Source: Methylibium sp965279545 (GTDB lineage Bacteria > Pseudomonadota > Gammaproteobacteria > Burkholderiales > Burkholderiaceae_C). Taken from it: 64,000 nt of DNA. Location: positions 3,348,001 through 3,412,000 of the forward strand of contig NZ_OZ257250.1 of assembly GCF_965279545.1 (NCBI RefSeq), given 5' to 3'. Within the stretch, counting starts at the first letter, position 1, and every line of letters begins with the position of its first letter. A program made the translations under genes and the position numbers. The notes under the pieces were generated by a model, which saw nothing but the letters and a program-made list of their open reading frames with translations, was not told where the DNA came from and did not search any database. This document shows positions 35,471 to 43,942 of this stretch, in pieces.

Positions 35471-38389
35471 ATGCTCGATCACCTGAGAGAAACCGACCAC
35501 GGCACCCCGCTGCGCGAGTCGACCGAGGCCGTCACGCTGGAGATCGACGGCGAGCAGGTCACCGTGCCCAAGGGCACGTCGCTGATGCGTGCTGCCGTCG
35601 ACGCCGGCATCCAGGTCCCCAAGCTGTGCGCGACCGACAGCCTGGAGCCCTTCGGCTCGTGCCGCCTGTGCCTGGTCGAGATCGAGGGACGCCGCGGCTT
35701 TCCCGCCTCGTGCACCACGCCCGCCGAGCCCGGCATGAAGGTGCGCACGCAGACCCCGAAGCTGCAGGAGCTGCGCAAGGGCGTGATGGAGCTCTACATC
35801 TCCGACCACCCGCTCGACTGCCTGACCTGCAGCGCCAACGGCAACTGCGAGTTGCAGGACATGGCGGGCGTCACCGGCCTGCGCGAGGTGCGCTACGGCT
35901 TCGAGGGCGCCAACCACCTCAAGAGCCGGAAGGACGAATCGAACCCGTACTTCACCTACGACCCGAGCAAATGCATCGTCTGCAACCGCTGCGTGCGCGC
36001 CTGCGAAGAGACGCAGGGCACGTTCGCCTTGACCATTCAAGGAAGAGGCTTCGAGTCGCGCGTCGCTGCCGGCCAGGACCAGCCCTTCATGGACAGCGAG
36101 TGCGTGAGCTGCGGCGCCTGCGTCGAGGCCTGCCCGACCGCCACGCTGCAGGAGAAGTCGGTGATCTGGCTGGGCCAGGGCGAGCACAGCGTCACCACCA
36201 CCTGCGCCTACTGCGGCGTGGGCTGCGGCTTCAAGGCCGAGATGAAGGGCAACGAGGTCGTGCGCATGGTGCCGTGGAAGGACGGCAAGGCCAACGAGGG
36301 CCATTCCTGCGTCAAGGGGCGCTTCGCCTGGGGCTATGCGACGCACAAGGACCGCATCACGACGCCGATGATCCGCAAGAGCATCGCCGACCCGTGGCAG
36401 GAAGTGAGCTGGGACGAGGCCATCGGCTACGCGGCCAGCGAGTTCAAGCGCATCCAGGCCACCTATGGCCGCGACTCGGTCGGCGGCATCGTCTCCTCGC
36501 GCTGCACCAACGAGGAAGGCTACCTGGTCCAGAAACTGGTGCGCGCGGCTTTCGGCAACAACAACGTCGACACCTGCGCGCGCGTGTGCCACTCACCGAC
36601 CGGCTATGGCCTGAAGCAGACGCTGGGCGAGTCGGCCGGCACGCAGACCTTCAAGTCGGTGGAGAAGTCCGACGTCATCATGGTCATCGGCGCCAACCCG
36701 ACCGACGGCCACCCGGTGTTCGCCTCGCGCATGAAGAAGCGGCTGCGCGAAGGCGCGAAGCTGATCGTCGTCGACCCGCGCAGGATCGACCTGGTGAAGT
36801 CGCCGCACGTGAAGGCCGACCACCACCTGCAGCTGCGCCCCGGCACCAACGTTGCGGTGATCACCGCGCTGGCGCACGTGGTCGTCACCGAGGGCCTGCT
36901 CGACGAGGCCTACATCGCCGCGCGCTGCGAGGACAAGGCCTTCCGCGAATGGCGCGAGTTCGTGTCACGCGACGCCAACTCCCCCGAGGCGACCGCCGCC
37001 GTCACCGGCGTGCCGGCCACCGAGTTGCGCGCCGCCGCCCGGCTGTTCGCCACCGGCCACTCGGACGGCACGGCTGCCACGCTCCAGGCCCGCGGGGCGC
37101 GGCCCAACGCGGCCATCTACTACGGCCTGGGCGTGACCGAGCACAGCCAGGGCTCGACGATGGTGATGGGCATCGCCAACCTCGCGATGGCCACCGGCAA
37201 CGTCGGCCGCGAGGGCGTGGGCGTGAACCCGCTGCGCGGCCAGAACAACGTGCAGGGTTCGTGCGACATCGGCTCCTTCCCGCACGAGCTGCCGGGCTAC
37301 CGCCACGTGTCGGACAGCAGCACGCGGGCGCTGTTCGAACAGGCCTGGAACGTCGAGCTGCAGGCCGAGCCGGGGCTGCGCATCCCCAATATGTTCGACG
37401 CCGCGCTGTCGGGCAGCTTCATGGGCCTGTACTGCGAGGGCGAGGACATCGTGCAGTCCGACCCGGACACGCAGCATGTCGCGCATGCGCTGTCTTCCAT
37501 GGAGTGCATCGTCGTGCAGGACCTGTTCCTGAACGAGACCGCGAAGTACGCGCACGTCTTCCTGCCCGGTTCGTCGTTCCTCGAGAAGGACGGCACCTTC
37601 ACGAATGCCGAGCGCCGCATCTCGCGCGTGCGCAAGGTCATGCCGCCGAAGGCCGGCCTGGGCGACTGGGAGGTGACGGTGAAGCTGTCGAACGCGCTCG
37701 GCTATCCGATGGACTACACCCATCCGGAGCAGATCATGGCCGAGATCGCGGCGCTGACGCCCACCTTCTCCGGTGTCAGCTACGAGAAGATCGACCGCCT
37801 CGGCAGCGTGCAGTGGCCGTGCAACGACGCGGCCCCCGAAGGCACGCCGACGATGCACATCGGCGGCTTCGTGCGCGGCAAGGGCAAGTTCTTCATCACG
37901 CAGTACGTCGCGACCGACGAGAAGGTGACGCGCAGGTTCCCGCTGCTGCTGACCACCGGGCGCATCCTGTCGCAGTACAACGTCGGCGCGCAGACGCGAC
38001 GCACCGAGAACAACCGCTGGCACAGCGAGGACCGGCTGGAGCTGCACCCGCACGACGCCGAGGAGCGCGGCATCAAGGACGGCGACTGGGTCGGCATCGA
38101 GAGCCGCGCCGGCCAGACGGTGCTGCGCGCCGTGGTCAGCGAGCGCATGCAGCCGGGCGTGGTCTACACCACCTTCCACTTCCCCGAATCGGGCGCCAAC
38201 GTCATCACCACCGACAGTTCCGACTGGGCCACCAACTGCCCCGAGTACAAGGTGACCGCGGTGCAGGTGCTGCCGGTGATGCAGCCGTCGGAATGGCAGC
38301 GCGAGCACACCCGCTTCAGCGAGGTGCAGGCGCGGCTGCTGGCCGAGCGGCACAAGCCCGAGACCCCGGCCACGGTGAGCCCGAAGTGA
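35471..38389 (+). CDS. fdsA: NAD-dependent formate dehydrogenase alpha (catalytic, Mo-bisMGD) subunit
   Basis: A 972-residue molybdoenzyme that oxidises formate to CO2. The N-terminal region holds five Fe-S clusters: [2Fe-2S] by C53, C64, C67, C81; [4Fe-4S] by H113, C117, C120, C126; two ferredoxin-type clusters by C168/171/174/178 and C211/214/217/221; and [4Fe-4S] by C245, C248, C252, C280. The Mo ligand is Cys373 in 'RVCHSPTGYGLKQT', so this is a Cys, not selenocysteine, enzyme. The C-terminal molybdopterin-binding domain ends near residue 945. GAGGAG overlaps the fdsB stop, 7-8 bases before the ATG. The subunit requires FdhD for cofactor sulfuration. Confidence 0.97.
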   Translation: MLDHLRETDHGTPLRESTEAVTLEIDGEQVTVPKGTSLMRAAVDAGIQVPKLCATDSLEPFGSCRLCLVEIEGRRGFPASCTTPAEPGMKVRTQTPKLQELRKGVMELYISDHPLDCLTCSANGNCELQDMAGVTGLREVRYGFEGANHLKSRKDESNPYFTYDPSKCIVCNRCVRACEETQGTFALTIQGRGFESRVAAGQDQPFMDSECVSCGACVEACPTATLQEKSVIWLGQGEHSVTTTCAYCGVGCGFKAEMKGNEVVRMVPWKDGKANEGHSCVKGRFAWGYATHKDRITTPMIRKSIADPWQEVSWDEAIGYAASEFKRIQATYGRDSVGGIVSSRCTNEEGYLVQKLVRAAFGNNNVDTCARVCHSPTGYGLKQTLGESAGTQTFKSVEKSDVIMVIGANPTDGHPVFASRMKKRLREGAKLIVVDPRRIDLVKSPHVKADHHLQLRPGTNVAVITALAHVVVTEGLLDEAYIAARCEDKAFREWREFVSRDANSPEATAAVTGVPATELRAAARLFATGHSDGTAATLQARGARPNAAIYYGLGVTEHSQGSTMVMGIANLAMATGNVGREGVGVNPLRGQNNVQGSCDIGSFPHELPGYRHVSDSSTRALFEQAWNVELQAEPGLRIPNMFDAALSGSFMGLYCEGEDIVQSDPDTQHVAHALSSMECIVVQDLFLNETAKYAHVFLPGSSFLEKDGTFTNAERRISRVRKVMPPKAGLGDWEVTVKLSNALGYPMDYTHPEQIMAEIAALTPTFSGVSYEKIDRLGSVQWPCNDAAPEGTPTMHIGGFVRGKGKFFITQYVATDEKVTRRFPLLLTTGRILSQYNVGAQTRRTENNRWHSEDRLELHPHDAEERGIKDGDWVGIESRAGQTVLRAVVSERMQPGVVYTTFHFPESGANVITTDSSDWATNCPEYKVTAVQVLPVMQPSEWQREHTRFSEVQARLLAERHKPETPATVSPK

Positions 38390-39228
38390 AGGTGGCGGAC
38401 GCGGCACTCCACGCCGGCGGCGCGCAACGCCTCGCGGTCAGCGGCGTGCGGGACGGCCGTGCCTTCGCGGCGGACGACTGGGTGGCCGAGGAACGTCCGA
38501 TCGCGCTGGAATACAACGGCGTGTCGCACGCGGTGATGCTGGCGACGCCGCTGGATCTGGAAGACTTCGCGCTCGGCTTCTCGCTGAGCGAGGGCATCGT
38601 CGACTCCGCCCGCGATTTGCATGGCATCGACGTCGAGTCCGCCGCCGACGGCAGCACGCTGCGCCTCCAGATCGCCGCGCGCTGCATGGCCGGCCTGAAG
38701 GCCCGCCGGCGCAACCTGGCCGGCCGCACCGGCTGCGGCCTGTGCGGTGCCGAGAGCCTGACGCAGGTCGAACGGCCGTTGACGCCGCTGCCGCCGGGGC
38801 CGGCCGTGCCGCACGACGCGCTGCTGCGCGCGATGCGCGAGCTGCAGGCGCTGCAGGCCCTGCAGCACGCCACCGGCTCGGTGCACGCAGCCGGCTGGTG
38901 CTCCGCCGCCGGCGAGGTGCAGCTGCTGCGCGAGGATGTCGGCCGCCACAACGCGCTCGACAAGCTGATCGGGGCCATGAGCCGCACCGGCGTGCCGGCC
39001 ACGCAGGGCTTCATCGCCGTGACCAGCCGCGCCAGTTTCGAGATGGTGCAGAAGACCGTGGCCGCGCGCGTGCCATTGCTGGCCGCGGTATCGGCCGCGA
39101 CCACGCTGGCGGTCGACCTGGCGCAGCGCCTGCAGCTCGGGCTGGCCGGCTTCGTGCGGCCGCAGGGCGTGGTGGTCTACGCCGGCGCGGAGCGGCTGAG
39201 CTTCCCGGAGACGATCGATGGACGTTGA
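38386..39228 (+). CDS. fdhD: formate dehydrogenase accessory sulfurtransferase FdhD (FdsC)
   Basis: A 280-residue FdhD-family protein. It transfers sulfur from a cysteine desulfurase to the Mo-bisMGD cofactor before insertion into formate dehydrogenase. The sulfur-carrying CxxC is C117 and C120 in 'GRTGCGLCGAES'. 'REDVGRHNALDKLIG' and 'TSRASFEMVQKTVAARVP' are conserved cofactor-binding segments. The start is a GTG at 38386 that overlaps the fdsA stop (GTGA). The same frame is open far upstream inside fdsA, but that part is a shadow. In Cupriavidus and Rhodobacter this gene is called fdsC. Confidence 0.95.
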   Translation: MKVADAALHAGGAQRLAVSGVRDGRAFAADDWVAEERPIALEYNGVSHAVMLATPLDLEDFALGFSLSEGIVDSARDLHGIDVESAADGSTLRLQIAARCMAGLKARRRNLAGRTGCGLCGAESLTQVERPLTPLPPGPAVPHDALLRAMRELQALQALQHATGSVHAAGWCSAAGEVQLLREDVGRHNALDKLIGAMSRTGVPATQGFIAVTSRASFEMVQKTVAARVPLLAAVSAATTLAVDLAQRLQLGLAGFVRPQGVVVYAGAERLSFPETIDGR

Positions 39229-39442
39229 CAACCTGGTGCGCATGGCCAACCGCATCGGCCAGTTCTTCGAGGCCATGCCCGACCGCGGCGAGGCGCTGGA
39301 GGGCGTGGCCCAGCACATCAAACGCTACTGGGAGCCGCGCATGCGGCGGGCCTTGCTCGCGCATGTCGACCAGCAGGGCAGTGCGAGCCTGCATGAGGTG
39401 GTCGGGGCGGCCATCGCGCGGCACCGCGCCCTGATCGACTGA
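39218..39442 (+). CDS. fdsD: formate dehydrogenase delta subunit
   Basis: A 74-residue protein starting 'MDVDNLVRMANRIGQFFEAMP' and matching the small FdsD subunit, which stabilises and helps mature the soluble formate dehydrogenase. The pattern 'YWEPRMRRALLAHV' is typical. The ATG lies inside the fdhD coding end (11-base overlap), so it is translated by coupling as the last gene of fdsGBACD. The 177 bases after it hold no clear gene. Confidence 0.93.
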   Translation: MDVDNLVRMANRIGQFFEAMPDRGEALEGVAQHIKRYWEPRMRRALLAHVDQQGSASLHEVVGAAIARHRALID

Positions 39443-39619
39443 CGCCCGCCTGGGGCGCCGCCCGGCAGCAGGGAGGCCGCCGGCAAACGGGCGGGCGCTG
39501 GCAACGCAGCGCTCGGTGGATGCCCTTGCGGTAGGACCGAGTCAGGCGGTGGTGGCAAGCTTCGAGACGGTGGCGGTCGAAGGGCGCGCTGCCGTCCCCA
39601 CCGAAACGGAGCCTCCCCG

Positions 39620-40036
39620 ATGAGCAGCACCCGCGCCTCCGGCGCCTTGCACAACGTCACGCCTTACCTAATGTACCGCGACGCGGCCGGCGGCATCGCC
39701 TTCTGCATCGCCGCTTTCGGCGCGACCGAGCGGATGCGCCATGTCGAGCCCGACGGCCGCATCGCCCATGCGCAGCTGCAGATCGGCGACTCGCTGTTGA
39801 TGGTCTCGCAGGCCAACCCGGCCTTCCCGGAGATGCCGGCGGTCGAGGACTGCGAGCACTCGCCGATGAGCCTGTTCCTCGAGGTCGACGATGCCGATGC
39901 CACCGTCGAGCGTGCGTTGGTGCAGGGCGCGCGACTCGTCTATGCGGTGGCCGACCGCGACTACGGCCGCAGCGGCAGCGTGCGCGACCCCTATGGCTAC
40001 CACTGGCACATCACGTCGCCGGTGCGTGCGGCATGA
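39620..40036 (+). CDS. VOC/PhnB-like glyoxalase superfamily protein
   Basis: A 138-residue protein of the vicinal-oxygen-chelate fold with the PhnB-type layout: 'VTPYLMYRDAAGGIAFCIAAFGATE', 'HAQLQIGDSLLMVSQ' and the ending 'VRDPYGYHWHITSPV'. Metal-ligand positions are not certain. Function is unknown beyond the fold. CGGAG upstream (39606-39610) is about 9 bases before the ATG. It is in the same direction as fds but separated by 177 bases. Confidence 0.85.
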   Translation: MSSTRASGALHNVTPYLMYRDAAGGIAFCIAAFGATERMRHVEPDGRIAHAQLQIGDSLLMVSQANPAFPEMPAVEDCEHSPMSLFLEVDDADATVERALVQGARLVYAVADRDYGRSGSVRDPYGYHWHITSPVRAA

Positions 40037-40133
40037 ACTCGCCGGGCCTTCAAGGGCCACGGAGGGCCCCCTTCGCGGCCCGCTGCGAAGGCTCCCGCTC
40101 GGCGAGACCGCACGAAGTGCGCAGGGCGCAGCC

Positions 40134-40718
40134 ATGAGCGCCATCGCGCAGGTGCTCAGCGTCAATGTGGCAACCGCCCGCGCGCTGGATATCGGCGGGC
40201 GCAGCGTGCTGAGTGCGATCGGCAAGCGCGGCGTGAGCGGCAAGGTGGCCGTGCGCCCGCTCGGCCTCGCCGGCGACGAGCAGGCCGATCCCAGCGTGCA
40301 TGGCGGCCTCGACAAGGCCGTCTACGCCTACCCGGGCGAGCACTACGCGTTCTGGCAGACCGTGCGCGCGCAGGCCCGCGTTGCGCCCTGGGGCGAAACG
40401 CTGCCGCACGGTTTCATGGGGGAGAACCTCACGCTCGCCGGCCTACTGGAGGGCCAGGTCTGGGTCGGCGACCTGCTGCGCTTCCCGCACTGCGAACTCG
40501 CGGTCGCCGCACCGCGCCAGCCTTGCTTCAAGTTCAACGCGGTGATGGGCTTCAACCAGGCTGCGAAGCTGATGGTGCAGTCGGGCTATTGCGGCTACTA
40601 CCTCGCGGTGCGCGTGCCCGGCACGATCGCCGCCGGCGAGGCCGGCGAGCTGCTGCTCGGACCGCGCGAAGTCGGTATCCCGGAGCTGTTCCGTTCGGTG
40701 ATGGGCAAGCATCGCTGA
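40134..40718 (+). CDS. MOSC domain protein (YiiM-like)
   Basis: A 194-residue MOSC-domain protein. Signatures are 'GDEQADPSVHGGLDKAVYAYP', 'FMGENLTLAGL' and the conserved Cys in 'APRQPCFKFN', followed by the 3-alpha extension near the C-terminus ('SGYCGYYLAVRVPG'). Proteins of this type bind the molybdenum cofactor and reduce N-hydroxylated compounds. This agrees with the nearby molybdoenzyme operon, though the two are not co-transcribed. The start at 40134 has AGGGCG (40122-40127) about 6 bases ahead. Confidence 0.88.
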   Translation: MSAIAQVLSVNVATARALDIGGRSVLSAIGKRGVSGKVAVRPLGLAGDEQADPSVHGGLDKAVYAYPGEHYAFWQTVRAQARVAPWGETLPHGFMGENLTLAGLLEGQVWVGDLLRFPHCELAVAAPRQPCFKFNAVMGFNQAAKLMVQSGYCGYYLAVRVPGTIAAGEAGELLLGPREVGIPELFRSVMGKHR

Positions 40719-40751
40719 TTGACGGCCCCCGGCCGCGGCCGCGCGGGGCGC

Positions 40752-40766
40752 GACAATCGCGGCATG
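40752..40766 (+). promoter_or_regulatory. GACAAT -10-like hexamer six bases before the rlmJ ATG
   Basis: GACAAT at 40752-40757, then six bases, then ATG at 40764. There is no Shine-Dalgarno sequence. This is the same geometry as at the EamA, tetR and recG starts. Confidence 0.4.
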
Positions 40767-41606
40767 CTCGCCTACCGACACGCCTTCCACGCGGGCAACC
40801 ATGCCGACGTCCTGAAACACAGCGTGCTCGTGCAGGTGCTGCGCCACATGGCACAGAAGGACAAGCCCTACCGCCTGATCGACACCCACGCCGGCGCGGG
40901 CGGCTATTCGCTGGGCACGCCCGAGGCGCTCAAGAAGGGCGAGTTCGAGCACGGCATCGCGCGGCTGATGGAGCGCAACGACCTGCCTGCGCTGGTCGCC
41001 GACTACGTGCAGCTGGTGCGCGACTTCAACCCCGACGGCGGCCTGGGCCGCTACCCCGGCTCGCCCGAGTTCGAGCGCCGGCTGCTGCGCCCGCAGGACG
41101 AGCTGCGCCTGTTCGAGCTGCATCCCGCGGACCTGCACACGCTCGCGGCCCACCACGCCGACCGGCCGCACACCGAAGTGCATCATGAAGACGGCTTCAC
41201 CGGCCTGCGAAGCCAGCTGCCGCCGCCGTCGCGCCGCGCGGTGGTGCTGATCGATCCGTCCTATGAGCTGAAGACCGACTACGGCAAGCTGGTCGCGACG
41301 GTGCGCGAGGCCTTGCAGCGCTTCGCCGAAGCGGTGATCCTGGTCTGGTACCCGCAGGTCAGCCGGCTGGAGGCCGCGCAACTGCCCAAGCGCCTGCAGA
41401 ACCTCGCGCCCAAGGGCTGGCTGCATGCCCGGCTCACGGTGCAGCCGCTCGACGTGCAGGGCTTCGGTCTGGCCGGCAGCGGCATGGTCGTGATCAACCC
41501 CCCCTGGACGCTGCACGCCCAGTTGCGCGAGGCGCTGCCCTTCCTGGCCCAGACGCTGGCCCAGGTCGACACGCCGAGCCACCTGCTCGAACAGCGCGTG
41601 GTGTGA
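40764..41606 (+). CDS. rlmJ: 23S rRNA (adenine(2030)-N(6))-methyltransferase
   Basis: A 280-residue RlmJ, which methylates A2030 of 23S rRNA. The start 'MLAYRHAFHAGNHADVLKH' is diagnostic. SAM-binding features are 'IDTHAGAGGYSL' near residue 39, and the catalytic 'LIDPSYELKTDY' (the DPPY motif, here DPSY) near residue 170. Length matches the E. coli enzyme. The lack of a ribosome-binding site and the -10-like GACAAT just upstream suggest leaderless translation. Confidence 0.95.
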   Translation: MLAYRHAFHAGNHADVLKHSVLVQVLRHMAQKDKPYRLIDTHAGAGGYSLGTPEALKKGEFEHGIARLMERNDLPALVADYVQLVRDFNPDGGLGRYPGSPEFERRLLRPQDELRLFELHPADLHTLAAHHADRPHTEVHHEDGFTGLRSQLPPPSRRAVVLIDPSYELKTDYGKLVATVREALQRFAEAVILVWYPQVSRLEAAQLPKRLQNLAPKGWLHARLTVQPLDVQGFGLAGSGMVVINPPWTLHAQLREALPFLAQTLAQVDTPSHLLEQRVV

Positions 41607-41714
41607 GTGTGTCGCCGGTCGGCTGACTGGCGCAGACGGGCCGCACGCACCGGTCAACCGGCCCGAGCCGGGAGTCGCATCGGCGAAGTATCGCCAAGCA
41701 CCTTCCTCGGTCTC

Positions 41715-41744
41715 TTGAATAATGCGAATGATTCGCATTAAAAT
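41715..41744 (+). promoter_or_regulatory. Fur box inside the tonB promoter spacer
   Basis: TTGAAT (41715-41720) and TAAAAT (41739-41744) form a sigma-70 promoter with an 18-base spacer. A perfect 21-bp palindrome (41720-41740), with half-site AATGCGAAT, centre G and half-site ATTCGCATT, fills the spacer. It matches the Fur-box pattern, so Fur with iron should block this promoter. The tonB start is 67 bases past the -10 end. Confidence 0.8.
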
Positions 41745-41811
41745 GACGCACCGTGGGCCTCGATGCCCGTCCCCTTTCTCCCGTGCGGCCCCTCGCCACC
41801 GCAAACACTTC

Positions 41812-42531
41812 ATGAGTGCCGGCTCTCCCTCACTGCCGAACGGTGTCACGCCACCGCCGCTGCCCACCGCCTCGTCGGAGGGTCTGACACCGGGTGCGCG
41901 GCGCGGGCTCGTGCTCGGCGTGCTGGCCGCCCATCTGGCGGGCGGCTGGGGTCTGCTGCAGATCGACTCGGTGCGCCAGGCGGTGCAGGCGGCCGCGCCG
42001 ATCATGGTCGACCTGATCGCGCCACCGGCGCCGCCGGTGCCGATCCCGCCACCTCCGCCCCCCCCACCGCCACGGTCGGTGCCCAAGACACCACCGCCGC
42101 CCGCGCCGATCATCGTCAGCGAGCCGGCGCCGACGCCCGAGCCCCCGCTGTTCGTCGCGCCCCCGCCGCCGCCCGAGCCGCCGCTCATCGTGGCGGTGGA
42201 GCCGCCACCGGCGCCGCCCGCACCTCCCGCGCCGCCGCCGCAGCCGCGCACCGTGGCGATCACCCAGGTCGAGTACCTGACGCCGCCGAGCCTGGCCTAC
42301 CCGACCGCCTCGAAGCGGCTGGGCGAATCGGGCCGTGTGCAGGTGCGCGTGCTGGTCGACGACAAGGGCCTGCCGCGCCAGATGGTCCTGCAACGCTCGT
42401 CCGGCTTCACGCGCCTCGACGACGCCGCGCTCGCCACCGTGGAGGCGACGCGCTTCAAGCCCTACACCGAGAACGGCGTGGCCCAGCCCTTCTGGGTCGT
42501 GATGCCCCTGGTCTTTGAAATGGAGAGATGA
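41812..42531 (+). CDS. tonB: TonB energy transducer
   Basis: A 239-residue TonB protein. Residues about 31-50 are the single membrane anchor, 71-146 a long Pro-rich periplasmic arm and 155-239 the C-terminal TonB domain ('YPTASKRLGESGRVQVRVLVD', ending 'MPLVFEMER'). TonB couples the proton-motive force, through ExbB/ExbD, to outer-membrane receptors. The ATG at 41812 (MSAGSPS) was selected; the frame is open to 41722, inside the Fur box, which excludes the earlier starts. The stop overlaps exbB (ATGA). It lies under the Fur-controlled promoter. Confidence 0.93.
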   Translation: MSAGSPSLPNGVTPPPLPTASSEGLTPGARRGLVLGVLAAHLAGGWGLLQIDSVRQAVQAAAPIMVDLIAPPAPPVPIPPPPPPPPPRSVPKTPPPPAPIIVSEPAPTPEPPLFVAPPPPPEPPLIVAVEPPPAPPAPPAPPPQPRTVAITQVEYLTPPSLAYPTASKRLGESGRVQVRVLVDDKGLPRQMVLQRSSGFTRLDDAALATVEATRFKPYTENGVAQPFWVVMPLVFEMER

Positions 42532-43298
42532 CCGTGAACGACGTGAATGCTTCGATGGGCTTCGCCCATTTCATCGCCCAGAGCGACTTCGTGGGCAGAT
42601 CGCTGCTCGTCATCCTGATCGTGATGTCGGCGATCTCGTGGACGCTGATCGCCGTCAAGGGCCTGGGCCAATTGCTGCGCACGCGGCGCAGCGAGAAGTT
42701 CCTGAACTTCTTCTGGAACGCGCGCTCGCTCCAGGAGGTGAGCGCCGAGATCTCGACGCACGGCGTGCAGGAACCGTTCGCGCACCTGACCGCCCATGCG
42801 ATGAACGCGCAGGCCCACCACGCGAAGTACGGCGCCGCCAAGCTCGAGGAAGCCGGCAGCGCGCAGGATTTCGTCACCCGCACCATCAAGAAGGTGCTCG
42901 ACGAGGAAACCACGCGGCTCGAGAACGGCCTGACCTGGCTCGCGACGATCGGCGCCACCGCGCCCTTCGTCGGCCTGTTCGGCACGGTCTGGGGGGTGTA
43001 CCACGCGCTGGTGGCGATCGGCATGAGCGGCTCGGGCACGCTCGACAAGGTTGCCGGCCCGGTGGGCGAGGCGCTGATCATGACCGGCATCGGCCTCGCG
43101 GTCGCGATCCCCGCCGTGATGGCCTACAACGCCATCACCCGCAGCAACCGCGTGCTCAGCGCCCGGCTCGACGCCTTCGCGTTCGAGCTGATGACCTTCC
43201 TGTCGATGGGCTCGCCACTGGCCGACGCCGCGAAGAACGGCGCCGACAACGTGCGCGCCCTGCCCGGCAAGCTGACACCGGCGGCGCACGGCGCCTGA
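42528..43298 (+). CDS. exbB: ExbB (MotA/TolQ/ExbB proton channel)
   Basis: A 256-residue inner-membrane protein with three predicted helices: about 20-45, 140-165 ('ATIGATAPFVGLFGTVWGVYHAL') and 185-205 ('ALIMTGIGLAVAIPAVMAYN'). The 'FVGLFGTVWG' stretch is diagnostic of the MotA/TolQ/ExbB family. It works with ExbD to harvest proton-motive force for TonB. Its start overlaps the tonB stop. Confidence 0.95.
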   Translation: MTVNDVNASMGFAHFIAQSDFVGRSLLVILIVMSAISWTLIAVKGLGQLLRTRRSEKFLNFFWNARSLQEVSAEISTHGVQEPFAHLTAHAMNAQAHHAKYGAAKLEEAGSAQDFVTRTIKKVLDEETTRLENGLTWLATIGATAPFVGLFGTVWGVYHALVAIGMSGSGTLDKVAGPVGEALIMTGIGLAVAIPAVMAYNAITRSNRVLSARLDAFAFELMTFLSMGSPLADAAKNGADNVRALPGKLTPAAHGA

Positions 43299-43326
43299 GC
43301 CCACCCTTCCCACGCAGGAGCAAGCC

Positions 43327-43746
43327 ATGGCCTTCGCCAGCTTCGACCGCAAATCCTCGGCCGCCCCGGTGTCCGAGATCAACATGGTGCCGCTGATCGA
43401 CGTGATGCTGGTGCTGCTGGTGATCTTCATCGTCACCGCGCCGCTGCTCACCCACGCCGTCAAGCTCGATCTGCCGAAGGCGAGCAGCCAGGTCAACGAG
43501 CTCAAGCCCGACAAGATCGAGTTCGCGATCGACGGTGCCGGCACGCGCTTCTGGAACGGCGAGACGGTGACGCGCGAGGAAGCGGTGCAGCGCTTCGCCG
43601 ACGCCGGCAAGAAGCAGCCGCAGCCCGAGGTGCACCTGCGCGCCGACCAGGCGGTGGCCTACCGCCACGTCGCCGAGACGCTGGCCGATGCGTCGAAGGC
43701 CGGGCTGAGCAAGCTCGGATTCGTCAGCGAGCCGGACGCGCACTGA
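43327..43746 (+). CDS. exbD: ExbD (TonB-system biopolymer transport protein)
   Basis: A 139-residue ExbD/TolR protein with one N-terminal helix. The proton-carrying residue is Asp25 in 'NMVPLIDVMLVLLVIF'. The periplasmic domain follows from about residue 45. AGGAG (43316-43320) lies six bases before the ATG. It is the last gene of the tonB-exbB-exbD operon; a hairpin follows after about 40 bases. Confidence 0.95.
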   Translation: MAFASFDRKSSAAPVSEINMVPLIDVMLVLLVIFIVTAPLLTHAVKLDLPKASSQVNELKPDKIEFAIDGAGTRFWNGETVTREEAVQRFADAGKKQPQPEVHLRADQAVAYRHVAETLADASKAGLSKLGFVSEPDAH

Positions 43747-43784
43747 CGTGACATCGGGGCCGCCGGGCCCTGTTCGCCTGCACG

Positions 43785-43805
43785 AGGCCGCCCTGGGCGG
43801 CCTTC
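43785..43805 (+). terminator. hairpin after exbD
   Basis: AGGCCGCC (43785-43792) pairs with GGCGGCCT (43796-43803) around a CTG loop, followed by TC. There is only a short T run, so termination is likely but not certain. A second small hairpin (GGCTTT-AC-AAAGCC) lies at 43814-43827. Confidence 0.55.
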
Positions 43806-43942
43806 GTCGCGCCGGGCTTTACAAAGCCGCCACAATCGCGCCCCATTGCTTAACCGGTGGACGGGCAGACTCGGAATTCGTCCGCAGCCGGCGCTGAACC
43901 GCAAGCCGCACGCGAGCCACAGGACGATCGCATCCTCACGAC

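Noticed and set aside
41722..41811. tonB start at the upstream ATG (41722)
   Set aside because: That codon lies inside the Fur box and before the expected transcription start. The ATG at 41812 gives a normal TonB N-terminus.
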